From Haloarcula amylovorans (lineage in GTDB: Archaea; Halobacteriota; Halobacteria; Halobacteriales; Haloarculaceae), in NCBI RefSeq assembly GCF_004681185.1, contig NZ_SRIF01000002.1, positions 725,994 through 789,993 on the forward strand: a DNA stretch of 64,000 nt, in the 5' to 3' direction. Position 1 is the first letter of the stretch; each line of letters starts with the position of its first letter. The notes under the pieces are model-generated. The model was not told the origin of the DNA, searched no databases, and worked only from the letters and a program-made list of their open reading frames with translations. This document shows positions 33,562 through 42,154 of the stretch, in pieces. The translations under genes and the position numbers were made by a program.

Positions 33562-35015
33562 TGGCCCCGGTCCATGATGGCGACATCGGTGTCGACGTCC
33601 TGCAGCCGTTCGAACGTCGGCGGCGCGATGAACCGCGAGGCGGCGCTCCGGTCCTGGCTGGCCCCGATGATGACGAGGTCGTACTGTGAGCCAGTGTCGA
33701 CGAGGAACGACTGGATGTCGGTCCGCGCCCCTCGCGTCTCGATGGGCGCGTCGAACGGTTCGACGAGATTCATCAGCATCGACTCGGCGCGACGGCGGTC
33801 GCCGTTCGACCCAATACAGGTCGCTACCGCGACCCGACCGCTCGCCCCGGCGAGTCGGATGGCGAAATCGACCATGTTGTGTGCGATGTCGCTGGCCCGG
33901 CGAACGGGCACCAGCACGCGCTTCCACCGAGTACGGCCGTTCCGCGAGCGGTGGACCAGCACGTCCGTATCGCCGCGGAACAACTGCCGCAGGTACGGCG
34001 TCAATGCGCCGTATTCGCTCTCGTAGGGGGCAGCGATGAGGTCGCAGTTTGCGTCGTCGGCCGCCCGGAGCGTCGTCGTAGCCGCCGGTTCGTCGCTCGC
34101 GGCGACGACCACTTGACAAGGGACACCGACCCGTGTTTTCACCTCCCATGCCCGCGTTTCGAGCCGATCGACCTCGTCCCGAATCGCGTCGCTCACGTCC
34201 TCGCCGGTGATGTCAGCGGTGTTCGACGTGTTTCGCTGTCCGCCCGGCCGGTTCAGCAACGCTCGCTCGGTTTCAGCGACCTCGGAATCGTCGACGATGT
34301 CGAGGAGGACGACTTTCCCCGCGTCGTGGGCCGCCGCCAGTCGCGCTGCGAGCATCGCTGTCGCGCCCGCATCGTCCCCGCGCATTGGGACGAGGACGTG
34401 GTCGTCACCGGTAGTGGACTTATAGAGGACCGTCGCCCGCCGGTCGTAGAAGCGGTCGCGCCAGACGACGAAGACCATCGCAACGAGCGAACTGGCGAGG
34501 AAGATGCTACCGACGAAGGGCATCCGCTGAGACGGTTGCACCAGCAGCGTTAGCAGCGCCGTCGAGTACGCCGACGGTTCCTCGATATCGAGCGGCCACG
34601 TTATCAGCCCCGTCGCCAACACCGCCAGCGTCGCCGCCCCGGCTGCCACCTGAAACTGACCTTGTGGCCCGTTGAGTACCGTATTCGATATCCACAGCGC
34701 ACCGAGTCCGCACATCGAGCCGATGGTCAACCCACCGACGAATCGCCCTGGCTCGGAGTACTTCCCCCGCGGGTCGGCAAACAGCGTGTAGGTGCCCGAC
34801 GCCAGCGGTGGAAAGAGCAGAAAGGAAAGCGTCGGGACGACGTTCGAGACGGCCGTCACCAGCCCGATGAGCAACGGGACGAACACCAGCACGGAGAGGT
34901 GGACGATGCGGTCCGTCGTCTCCGCCCAGCGCCGGAACTCGCGTAGTTCACGCCGTTCGACCCGCCGCGCTCGCGCGGCCGCCGCGCGGAACCGCCGGGT
35001 CAACTGTTCGAGCAT
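33558..35015 (-). CDS. HPP family membrane protein with tandem universal stress domains
   Basis: 485 residues. N-terminal HPP-type membrane domain with four or five hydrophobic segments (LSVLVFVPLLIGLVTAVSN; PLASGTYTLFADP signature-like), followed by two UspA-like domains (HVLVPMRGDDAGATAMLAAR at about 209 and RVLVPVRRASDIAHNMVDFA at about 366, each ending in a loop such as LVIIGASQDRSAASRF). Likely a membrane transporter or sensor controlled by nucleotide binding. Neighbouring potassium genes hint at ionic stress. Confidence 0.88.
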   Translation of the reverse strand: MLEQLTRRFRAAAARARRVERRELREFRRWAETTDRIVHLSVLVFVPLLIGLVTAVSNVVPTLSFLLFPPLASGTYTLFADPRGKYSEPGRFVGGLTIGSMCGLGALWISNTVLNGPQGQFQVAAGAATLAVLATGLITWPLDIEEPSAYSTALLTLLVQPSQRMPFVGSIFLASSLVAMVFVVWRDRFYDRRATVLYKSTTGDDHVLVPMRGDDAGATAMLAARLAAAHDAGKVVLLDIVDDSEVAETERALLNRPGGQRNTSNTADITGEDVSDAIRDEVDRLETRAWEVKTRVGVPCQVVVAASDEPAATTTLRAADDANCDLIAAPYESEYGALTPYLRQLFRGDTDVLVHRSRNGRTRWKRVLVPVRRASDIAHNMVDFAIRLAGASGRVAVATCIGSNGDRRRAESMLMNLVEPFDAPIETRGARTDIQSFLVDTGSQYDLVIIGASQDRSAASRFIAPPTFERLQDVDTDVAIMDRGH

Positions 35016-35072
35016 GTCCGTACTGACGGCTGTCAGGCCCGTAAGCCCACCGGGCGCGGCCGTCCGGCGCTC

Positions 35073-35798
35073 TCAGAGCGTGGTCGCGGCGGTCAGCGCG
35101 ATGTCGATCGCCCGTTCGACGTTGTTCTTGGCCTTTTCGGGGAGTTCCTCGTCGTCCGTCTCGCCCTTTTGCGTCCCTTCGACGAGGTTGCCGTCGACGG
35201 TGCAAATCGCACCCGCGGAGAGACCCTTCCGGCGGGCCAGCATGAAGATAGCGGCGGCCTCCATCTCGACGGCCAGCAACCCGGCGGCCTCCCAGTTCTC
35301 GACGTACTCCTCGGTCTCGGCGTAGAAGGCGTCGTCCGTCGCAATCGCGCCGACGTGTACCTCTTCGTCGTTGGCTTCGGCGGCATCGACCAGCGCCGAG
35401 AGCGTCTCGTACGTCGGTACCGCGGGGACCGTCGTGTCTTCGTAGCGCTCGCTGGTGCCCTCGTCCTTGGCCGCGCCGGTGGCGACGACCATATCGCCGA
35501 TCTCGATCTCCGACTGGAGCGCGCCCGTGGTGCCGACGCGGACGAACGTCTCGACGCCCACCGCGGCCAGTTCCTCGACGGCGATGGCCGCCGACGGCGA
35601 CCCGATGCCCGTCGAGCAGATGGTCAGGTCGGTCCCCTCGTAGGTGGCGTTGACGACCTTGTACTCGCGGTTCTCGGCGACCGTCTCGCTCTCCTCGCAG
35701 TGGCCGGCGATGCGATCGACCCGCCCGGGGTCGCCCGGCAGCAGCGCCACGTCGTTTACGTCCCCCGATTCGACCAGCAGGTGGGGCTGTTTCGCCAT
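35073..35798 (-). CDS. Nucleoside phosphorylase (uridine phosphorylase-like)
   Basis: 241 residues from MAKQPHLLVESGDVNDVALL. PNP/UDP family motifs: LLPGDPGRVDRI, RVGTTGALQSEIEIGDMVV and AVEMEAAAIFMLARRKGL. Splits nucleosides with phosphate to a base and ribose 1-phosphate. deoC lies two genes away, so nucleoside or pentose salvage is likely. ATG 35798 is nine codons inside a longer frame and matches the family start. Confidence 0.93.
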   Translation of the reverse strand: MAKQPHLLVESGDVNDVALLPGDPGRVDRIAGHCEESETVAENREYKVVNATYEGTDLTICSTGIGSPSAAIAVEELAAVGVETFVRVGTTGALQSEIEIGDMVVATGAAKDEGTSERYEDTTVPAVPTYETLSALVDAAEANDEEVHVGAIATDDAFYAETEEYVENWEAAGLLAVEMEAAAIFMLARRKGLSAGAICTVDGNLVEGTQKGETDDEELPEKAKNNVERAIDIALTAATTL

Positions 35799-35878
35799 GA
35801 GCGAGCGTTCGACGGGTCCGCACAATAACGGCGGGGGTTCGCCCCAATAGTCAGGGTGCCGGCCGACGACTGACTGAT

Positions 35879-36091
35879 ATGAGCGACCTCTCGCCGTTCG
35901 ACAGGCGGATGCGCTGGCCGACGGTCGCCGCGATCGTCGTCGGCTTCGGTTTGGGCGTCCTCGCCGTCCTCGTTCCCCGAACCATCAGCGACGTGACGCT
36001 ACCGTGGGTGGTCGCGCTCCCCTTCGGCGGCGTCGCGGCGCTGTTCCTCTACGGGGTGATGTACCGCAACCTCTCGGCGCGGGCGGAGTGA
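35879..36091 (+). CDS. Small two-TM membrane protein
   Basis: 70 residues: charged N-terminus (MSDLSPFDRRMRW), two hydrophobic segments (VAAIVVGFGLGVLAVLVP and WVVALPFGGVAALFLYGVMY) and a short tail. Coding-like composition and position between divergent/convergent genes support it. Function unknown. Confidence 0.7.
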   Translation: MSDLSPFDRRMRWPTVAAIVVGFGLGVLAVLVPRTISDVTLPWVVALPFGGVAALFLYGVMYRNLSARAE

Positions 36092-36118
36092 CGACGCTAA
36101 CTGCCCGACAGCGGGCGG

Positions 36119-36955
36119 TCAGACCGGAATGAAGAGGAACAGCACCACGTTGTTCACCGCTGGACCGAGACCGACCGCGGCGACGAACGCGAGCAGGAGA
36201 CTCCCCTCGACGGGCTCGTCCTCCAGATACTCGTGCATGAGGAAGACGACGGCCACCGCCACGAGGAGCTTCACGAGGACGAACAGCCAGCCGACGCCGA
36301 TGATCGAAGCCGTGGGCAACGTCCCGGCGAACTCCATGATCGCACGCGGAATCGGGGACCGTTCGCCGATGCCGATGACGTCCGCGCCGATGGCCGTCGA
36401 GACGCCGTCGAGCGCGTGAGCGAAGATAACGATGGGCGCGGCGTAGCGGGTGCGGACGATGACCGGTGTCCGCCAGAGCGCGGCCACGAGGAGCGTGAGA
36501 CCGGCGACGACGAGCGCGCCGACGACGGCGACAGTGGGCCAGACGAGTTCGAGTAGCCCCGACCGGAGCGCCGTGATTGCCGCCAGGACGAGCAGTACCG
36601 TCATGACGCCCGTTCCGACGAGACCGAGATTGCGAGAGACGTTCTCGTCGTGACCCCGGCGAACGCCGAACAGCGAGAGGACGACCCAGACGGTGCCGAG
36701 CGTGACGTACGTCGTAAAGTAGACTGCGGGCGTGCCAAAGAGCGGGCGAATCGCGGCGTCGTACAGTTCGATGGGCGGTTGATTCAGCGCGTGAAGCGTG
36801 CCGCCGATGACCATCCACGGGGCCAGCGCGACGACGGTCCGCTGGTCGATTGGCGGTTCGAACGCCACCAGCAGGGCCGTCACCAGCAGCGTCCCGGCCG
36901 TCAGCGCCACCAGATACGGCAGCGGTGGCAGCGCGAACCCCGAAGGCAGTACCAT
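36119..36955 (-). CDS. DUF63 family membrane protein
   Basis: 278 residues with eight or so hydrophobic segments. The WMVIGGTLHALNQ region and the Ala-rich helical remainder, with HALDGVSTAIG, are characteristic of archaeal DUF63. Function unknown. Its start faces deoC 146 bases away, so the promoter region is shared. Confidence 0.9.
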   Translation of the reverse strand: MVLPSGFALPPLPYLVALTAGTLLVTALLVAFEPPIDQRTVVALAPWMVIGGTLHALNQPPIELYDAAIRPLFGTPAVYFTTYVTLGTVWVVLSLFGVRRGHDENVSRNLGLVGTGVMTVLLVLAAITALRSGLLELVWPTVAVVGALVVAGLTLLVAALWRTPVIVRTRYAAPIVIFAHALDGVSTAIGADVIGIGERSPIPRAIMEFAGTLPTASIIGVGWLFVLVKLLVAVAVVFLMHEYLEDEPVEGSLLLAFVAAVGLGPAVNNVVLFLFIPV

Positions 36956-37101
36956 ATCCCCACGCCAACGTCGGACGCCGAAAAGCTTCCGACCTCGTCT
37001 CGGGTGGTACGCCGGTTCGTTCGACTGATTTCCGGTCGAATATCAGCTACCCACATTTCCGTGCCGGGACGTTTAGGTACTCGCCCGCTGTTGGCCCGGG
37101 C

Positions 37102-37740
37102 ATGGACGACGTTCCCGACCGGGTCGAGCACACCGTTCTCGGGCCGACGACGACCCCGGACGACGTACGCTCGTGTCTGGACGACGCGCTGGAGTACGGA
37201 ATGCGAGCGTGTATCCCACCGTGTTACCTTCCGTTGGCGGCCGACTACGCCGACGTGGAACTGGCGACGGTCGTCGACTTCCCCCACGGACAGGGGAGTA
37301 CCGACGCGGTGTGTGCGGCCGCCAGAGATGCGTGGGATCGCGGGGCCGACGAACTCGATCTCGTCTCGAACGTCGGCCTGCTGAAAGCCGGCGAAGACGA
37401 CGCACTGGGTGAGCATCTCACCGAAGTCGTCGCCGCCGTCCCGATTCCGGTGAAGGTCATCGTCGAGGCACCGCTGTTGAGCGACGCGGAACTCCACCGA
37501 ATCGGTCGCCTCGTCGCTGACGCCGATGCCGCCTACCTCAAGACCGCGACGGGGTTCTCGGAGGGCGGCGCGACCGTCCACGACGTGGAGATTCTGAGCC
37601 AGTACCTCCCCGTGAAAGCCAGCGGTGGCATCGGGTCGTGGGACGAAGCGAAGGCGATGTTCGACGCCGGAGCCGAGCGCATCGGTGCGTCAAGCGGCGA
37701 CGTCGTCGTTCGCGAGTGGCGCGAACAGCGCGCCGAGTAG
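37102..37740 (+). CDS. deoC: Deoxyribose-phosphate aldolase
   Basis: 212 residues, typical for archaeal DeoC. Makes acetaldehyde and glyceraldehyde 3-phosphate from deoxyribose 5-phosphate. Motifs: catalytic Lys in PVKVIVEAP, Schiff-base Lys in AAYLKTATGF and SVKASGGI-like PVKASGGIGSWDEA. ATG 37102 (MDDVPDRVEHTVLGP) is preferred because the frame upstream to 36850 is Arg/Ser/Pro-rich and crosses the divergent promoter. Confidence 0.95.
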   Translation: MDDVPDRVEHTVLGPTTTPDDVRSCLDDALEYGMRACIPPCYLPLAADYADVELATVVDFPHGQGSTDAVCAAARDAWDRGADELDLVSNVGLLKAGEDDALGEHLTEVVAAVPIPVKVIVEAPLLSDAELHRIGRLVADADAAYLKTATGFSEGGATVHDVEILSQYLPVKASGGIGSWDEAKAMFDAGAERIGASSGDVVVREWREQRAE

Positions 37741-37745
37741 GGCGC

Positions 37746-37901
37746 TTACGCCTGCAGTTCACAGGTCGTCGACGACTGTATCCACGCACCGTCCGCTTCG
37801 CGGTCGTAGACGAGAAGGTCGTCGTCGACTCTGAGTGCAGCGTACCGGTCGTCGACCGGGGCACTAGCGCGCTTTCGCTTCGAGTCGAATTCACTGGTCA
37901 T
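37746..37901 (-). CDS. DUF7331 family small protein
   Basis: 51 residues: MTSEFDSKRKRASAPVDDRY then ALRVDDDLLVYDREADGAW and IQSS. The APVDDRYAALRVDDD...LLVYDRE...AWIQSS pattern matches a short haloarchaeal family commonly found beside HalOD1 proteins. It starts five bases after the HalOD1 stop (37907), so the two form an operon. Function unknown. Confidence 0.8.
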   Translation of the reverse strand: MTSEFDSKRKRASAPVDDRYAALRVDDDLLVYDREADGAWIQSSTTCELQA

Positions 37902-37906
37902 AGCTG

Positions 37907-38224
37907 TTACGTGATGCTGTGAGACGCCGAACTGGCGTACCCGCCGAGCGCTGGGTTCGGGTCCACGAGGACCGTGCCGTCACTGGCTATCGAGATCATG
38001 CAGTCCTCATACGCGAACGACACCCGATTGCTCGCAGACGACGCGAGGATGTCTGCGAGCGCGTCGGGTTCCACCACGTCGTACAGCGACGTTTCGAGGG
38101 CCGAGATGGGTGTGTTAGTCGCATCGGCGACGGCCGCGACGATGGCATGTGTCACTTTCTCGGTCGACGAGACGTCGCCGACGGTGCGCTCGACGTGTCG
38201 TTGTTCTGTCTCGCGGTCGCTCAT
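37907..38224 (-). CDS. HalOD1 output-domain protein
   Basis: 105 residues, nearly all one HalOD1 domain (KVTHAIVAAVADATNTPISA, LYDVVEPDALADILA, VSFAYEDCMISIASDGTVLV). HalOD1 is a haloarchaeal signalling output domain of unknown biochemical role, sometimes attached to response regulators; here it is stand-alone. A TTG codon precedes the ATG at 38224; ATG is preferred. Promoter TATA at 38297-38306. Cotranscribed with DUF7331. Confidence 0.9.
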   Translation of the reverse strand: MSDRETEQRHVERTVGDVSSTEKVTHAIVAAVADATNTPISALETSLYDVVEPDALADILASSASNRVSFAYEDCMISIASDGTVLVDPNPALGGYASSASHSIT

Positions 38225-38296
38225 CAAGTCGACGTACGCGTCGTACGAGGATAGTGGTAGCCGCTACATGGCGACACGTCGCGGAGCAGGCACCAC

Positions 38297-38306
38297 TATA
38301 CATTTA
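38297..38306 (-). promoter_or_regulatory. TATA-like element for the HalOD1-DUF7331 pair
   Basis: Minus-strand TCTAAATGTATAG region; implies a leader of about 50 bases. The leader contains a small CGTACG-type palindrome near 38230-38250. Confidence 0.45.
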
Positions 38307-38363
38307 GACTCACAGCGTCCCCGTCCTCTCGGCCGCGATGTCGACGATAAGCGGGAGGTACCG

Positions 38364-38549
38364 TCAGGTATCGGTCTCCCGTTGCCAACGCTCGCGACAG
38401 GTCTCGTCACAGAACGCGTAGATGCGGTATCCCTCCTCCGGAACGGCGACCACCGGAAACCATTCCGTCCGGTCTATCGTGGCACTACAACTGGTACAGA
38501 TTCGAGGCGAGCCCGGCGGCGTCGTGTCCTCCGCGCATTCATTAGCCAT
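38364..38549 (-). CDS. Small zinc-finger protein (DUF7576-like)
   Basis: 61 residues from MANECAEDTTPPGSPRICTS. Four-cysteine zinc site: CTSC near residue 17-20 and CDETC near the C-terminus, separated by IDRTEW and YRIYAF. This two-knuckle arrangement matches small haloarchaeal treble-clef-like proteins of the DUF7576 group. Upstream frame to 38606 contains more Cys but is Arg-rich and less typical. Probably DNA, RNA or protein binding. Confidence 0.8.
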   Translation of the reverse strand: MANECAEDTTPPGSPRICTSCSATIDRTEWFPVVAVPEEGYRIYAFCDETCRERWQRETDT

Positions 38550-38688
38550 ACGTCGGTGACACCTAGGTCGAAACGGCCGCACGATTCGACCGTCGATGGT
38601 GCACACACTCTGTCCCTCAGGGGGAAAACCAGCGTTGCTACGTGGCTAGTGCTGTCCCGGCAGCACCCACTATACACTGAAACAGCGT

Positions 38689-41600
38689 TCACTCATCGAG
38701 CAACAGGGCCAGCAACTTCCGCTGACTCGCTCGAAGGTGGCGGTTGAACGTCGGCTGTGAGACGCCGAGAGCCTCCGCTACCTCCTCGCCGGTGTTCTCG
38801 CGGGGCCACTCGAAGAACCCGCTCAGATAGGCCGTCTCGACCGCTTCTCGCTGTTTGTCGGTGAAGCGGTCGAGGAGTTCGGAGCGGAACGCTGTCGCCG
38901 TCTGTATCGGCCAGTCACGTTCGCGCCGAGCGCGCAGCGTCGCCCCCTCGAAGGCCGACTCGAACAGCTTGGTGAACTCTCTGACGTCGCGGTCGGCGGA
39001 CAGTTCGACGACGAGGCGCACGGTCGTCCCGTCGCTGGTGAGCGACTGTGGGACGCCGCCGTGGTCGAAGACGGTTCCGACGATGCTCTCGCCGACGACC
39101 GGACACTCATAGAGGCTCTCGGACTCGTCGCCGGCGACGTGTCTGACCTCGCCGAGGCCCGGCGACTCGGCCGCGAACTCGCGGACTGCGTCCGGGTCCG
39201 CGTCCCGAAGGGTGAAGAACACCCGGAGCGGGTCGCTTCCCTCCGAGACGACGCCCTCTAGTTCGAATTCGCCGCCGACGGCCCGCACGCACCGGAACAG
39301 CGGCGTGTCGGGGCCCTCGATTCCGAACTCCAGTTCTACCCGTCGGTCGCTCGTCAGCGCCGTCTTGCGCTCGACGGCGGTTATCGCGTAGCCCACCATC
39401 TCGCCCAGGTCCGCGAGGACCGCTTGCTCGACCTCGCCGAGGTGGTCCGGCTCACCCCCGTAGACGGTCAGTACGCCGTACATGGCCTCCTCGTACCGTA
39501 CCGGCACCGAGACGACGGTGCGGTAGTCTCGCTCCAGCGCTGCCTGTTCCCACTGGTCGAACGGCGGGTCGGCACGGGCGGGCGACGCGACCTGCATCGC
39601 GTGTTCGTCGGCGGCGGCGGCACCAGTCGGTTCCCGTCCCCCGACGACGACCGTGACGGCGTCCAGGTATCCCGCTTCGTCACCCGCCCACACTGTCGGC
39701 CGCACCTCGTCGCTGACGGGGTCACGGGTCCCGAACCACGCGAACTGATAGGGGCCGGTCGCTGCGAGCCGCTCGCAGACGGCGGACTCGATCTCTTCCC
39801 GAGAGTCGGCGCTGACGAGCGCCGTCGTGACGTCGCGAATCACCTCGTTGACCCTGTCCAGCTGCATCAGGCGCTCGGTCTTCGCTTCGAGCGTCGTCGT
39901 GCGCTCCCGGAGCGACGCCTCACGGTCGACTCGGTCCAGCGCGGTCTCGACGTGGGCCGCGAGCACCCGCGCGAGGTCGACGTCCGTCTCGGAGAACGAT
40001 TCGGCGGTCGTCTCGCCGGCGATGAACACCCCGTGCTGGCCGAGCGGGAGGACGATGGCGCTGTCCAGCGGCGTCCCCGGGTCCGAGACGTCGGCCCGGA
40101 ACTCGATGTCCTCGTAGACGGTCCCCTCGCTCTCGACGAACACCTGCCAGGACTCGCCGTTCTCCGGGGCGAACAGCGACTCGTCGCCGACCAGTTCGGT
40201 GACGGCATCGCTCCGAGCGCGGGGTACGAGGCGGTTCCGCTCGGAGTCGTACAGTTCGACGGCCGCCAGCGTGAGTCCGAGCGTCTCTCCGGCGGCCGAG
40301 ACAGCGAGGTCACAGACGGCCTGTGCCGACTCGGCTTCGGTCAACTCCCGCGACACCTCGTTGAGCGTCTCCAGTTGGGCCTCCCGACGGGTGCGTTCGG
40401 TGATGTCACGCCCCTCCGGGACGAGCAGTTCCACCTCCCCCCGTTCGTCGGTGATCGGGCGGATGGAGAAATCGATCATCGCGACGCGCTCGCTCCCCTG
40501 TACGTCCAGTTCGTGGCGGACGAACTCCCCGTCGGCCGCCCGCCGAACGTCTTCTCTGACCCGCTCTCTGACCTCGGGACCCGTTCGGAACCACGCCGTC
40601 TCCCAGAGCGACTCGCCGACGACGTCCGCCCGGTCCAGCCCGCCGAACGCCAGCGCCGTCTCGTTGGCTTCGAGGACGGTCCCGTCCGGCTCCAGCAGGC
40701 CGGTAAACTGGTACGTCTGGTCGAAGACGGCTTCGAGGCGGCGCTGGCGCTCCTTGCGCTCGGTGACGTCGGTGATGAATCCCTCGATGGCGACCAGTTC
40801 GTCCCCCTCGAAGATTCCCTCGCCCTGCTCCCAGACCCACCGTTCGGTGCCGTCGGCACAGCGTATCTGGTAGGTGAGCGTGAACGGCTCGCGGTCGTCG
40901 ATGGCCGCTTGCACGTCCTCCCAGACCTGTTCTCGGTCGTCGGGGTGGATGATGTCCTCTCCCCAGCTCACGTGACCGGACTCTATCTCGGCCGGGTCGT
41001 ACCCCGTGAGGTCCGAACATCCCGCGCTGACGAACGACATCGGCCAGCCGCGCTCGTTCTCACAGCGGTAGGCGATGCCCGGCAGGTTGTCGACAAGTGT
41101 CGAGAACATCCGGTTGCGCTCGCGCAGTTCCGCCTCGGTCCGCTTCCGTTCGGTCACGTCCCGGCCCTCGGGGACGAGCGCCACCACCCGGCCGCCCTCG
41201 TCCGTGACCGGTATCAACGAGAAGTCGACGGTGATCTCCTCGTCGTCGGCCCCGACGACCGTCGCCTCGTAGCGGACGAACTCGCCTGTCGCCGCCGTCT
41301 CGACGGCGTCACGGAGCCGCTCGCGGTCGGTATCGGAGTGAGACCACCAGGGCGTCTCCCAGAGTGGCGTGCCGACGACGTCGGCCCGGTCGACGCCGGC
41401 GAATTCGAGCGCCGTCTTGTTCGCCTCGACGAGCGTGCCGTCCGGTTCGGCCAGTCCGACCAGCTGGACCGGTGCTTCGGCCAGCGTGTCGTACGACCGG
41501 AGTTTGTCCGGTGCCTCCGTGAAGTCCGTCGCGACGACGCCGTAGCCCGTCAGCGTCTCGGCCGTCCGGAGCGGCGTGACGACGAACCGTCCCCAGAAGC

Positions 41601-41949
41601 GAGACCCGTCGGCCCGGACCCGCCACCCCTCGTCGACGACTTCGCCGTCCGTCTTGGCCCGTTCGAGGATGCTCTGTGGAAGTCCGTTACCGACGTCTAC
41701 CTCGTCGTAGAACGACGCGAGTGGTTCGCCGACTACCGCGTCAGCGTCGTAGCCAAGCAATCGCTGGGCACCGTCACCCCACTCGGCGACCCGCCCGTCG
41801 CTGTCGAGGACGAACACGCCGTAGCGACGGACCTGTTCACAGAGCAGCCGGTAGCGGTCGAGACCTTCACTGAAACTCCCCCCGCCGTCGGTGCGGACGG
41901 CACCAGACGTGGTCCGGAATCGGTCGGCACTATCCCTGCCCGTCCACAT
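38689..41949 (-). CDS. Multi-PAS/GAF bacterio-opsin activator-type regulator (Bat-like)
   Basis: 1086 residues from ATG 41949, though start is uncertain (42042 or 42099 are possible). Domain order: PAS (about 25-140), PAS (160-280), PAS (285-400, LTGYDPAEIESGHVSWGEDI), PAS (405-525), two GAF domains (530-690, 700-845), the BAT-type GAF/HTH-associated domain (850-1000) and a C-terminal HTH_10 (FTDKQREAVETAYLSGFFEW ... LGVSQPTFNRHLRASQRKLL). Senses light, redox or oxygen and acts as a transcription activator. No His kinase domain. Near HalOD1 genes; may regulate genes elsewhere. Confidence 0.92.
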   Translation of the reverse strand: MWTGRDSADRFRTTSGAVRTDGGGSFSEGLDRYRLLCEQVRRYGVFVLDSDGRVAEWGDGAQRLLGYDADAVVGEPLASFYDEVDVGNGLPQSILERAKTDGEVVDEGWRVRADGSRFWGRFVVTPLRTAETLTGYGVVATDFTEAPDKLRSYDTLAEAPVQLVGLAEPDGTLVEANKTALEFAGVDRADVVGTPLWETPWWSHSDTDRERLRDAVETAATGEFVRYEATVVGADDEEITVDFSLIPVTDEGGRVVALVPEGRDVTERKRTEAELRERNRMFSTLVDNLPGIAYRCENERGWPMSFVSAGCSDLTGYDPAEIESGHVSWGEDIIHPDDREQVWEDVQAAIDDREPFTLTYQIRCADGTERWVWEQGEGIFEGDELVAIEGFITDVTERKERQRRLEAVFDQTYQFTGLLEPDGTVLEANETALAFGGLDRADVVGESLWETAWFRTGPEVRERVREDVRRAADGEFVRHELDVQGSERVAMIDFSIRPITDERGEVELLVPEGRDITERTRREAQLETLNEVSRELTEAESAQAVCDLAVSAAGETLGLTLAAVELYDSERNRLVPRARSDAVTELVGDESLFAPENGESWQVFVESEGTVYEDIEFRADVSDPGTPLDSAIVLPLGQHGVFIAGETTAESFSETDVDLARVLAAHVETALDRVDREASLRERTTTLEAKTERLMQLDRVNEVIRDVTTALVSADSREEIESAVCERLAATGPYQFAWFGTRDPVSDEVRPTVWAGDEAGYLDAVTVVVGGREPTGAAAADEHAMQVASPARADPPFDQWEQAALERDYRTVVSVPVRYEEAMYGVLTVYGGEPDHLGEVEQAVLADLGEMVGYAITAVERKTALTSDRRVELEFGIEGPDTPLFRCVRAVGGEFELEGVVSEGSDPLRVFFTLRDADPDAVREFAAESPGLGEVRHVAGDESESLYECPVVGESIVGTVFDHGGVPQSLTSDGTTVRLVVELSADRDVREFTKLFESAFEGATLRARRERDWPIQTATAFRSELLDRFTDKQREAVETAYLSGFFEWPRENTGEEVAEALGVSQPTFNRHLRASQRKLLALLLDE

Positions 41950-42154
41950 CGATGCTGCTCGGTCCCCGACTGTGTACGGAGCGGCCACACAGCCGGACGC
42001 AGCACTTGGCGACCTCCCGTTTCTGAGATGCCGGACTCGCATACACGTGTTACCAATGTGGATACTCACACATAGTAACAGGTGTCTGATGGCCACCACA
42101 CCAGTCGGTCAAATCCGTCGCCCTTTTGCCGCCGAGGGCGTATCTTTCGGACGA

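Noticed and set aside
39424..42075. An 883-codon open frame on the plus strand
   Set aside because: It lies wholly antisense to the Bat-like gene; GC-rich haloarchaeal codon use leaves the opposite strand open. No domain is recognisable.
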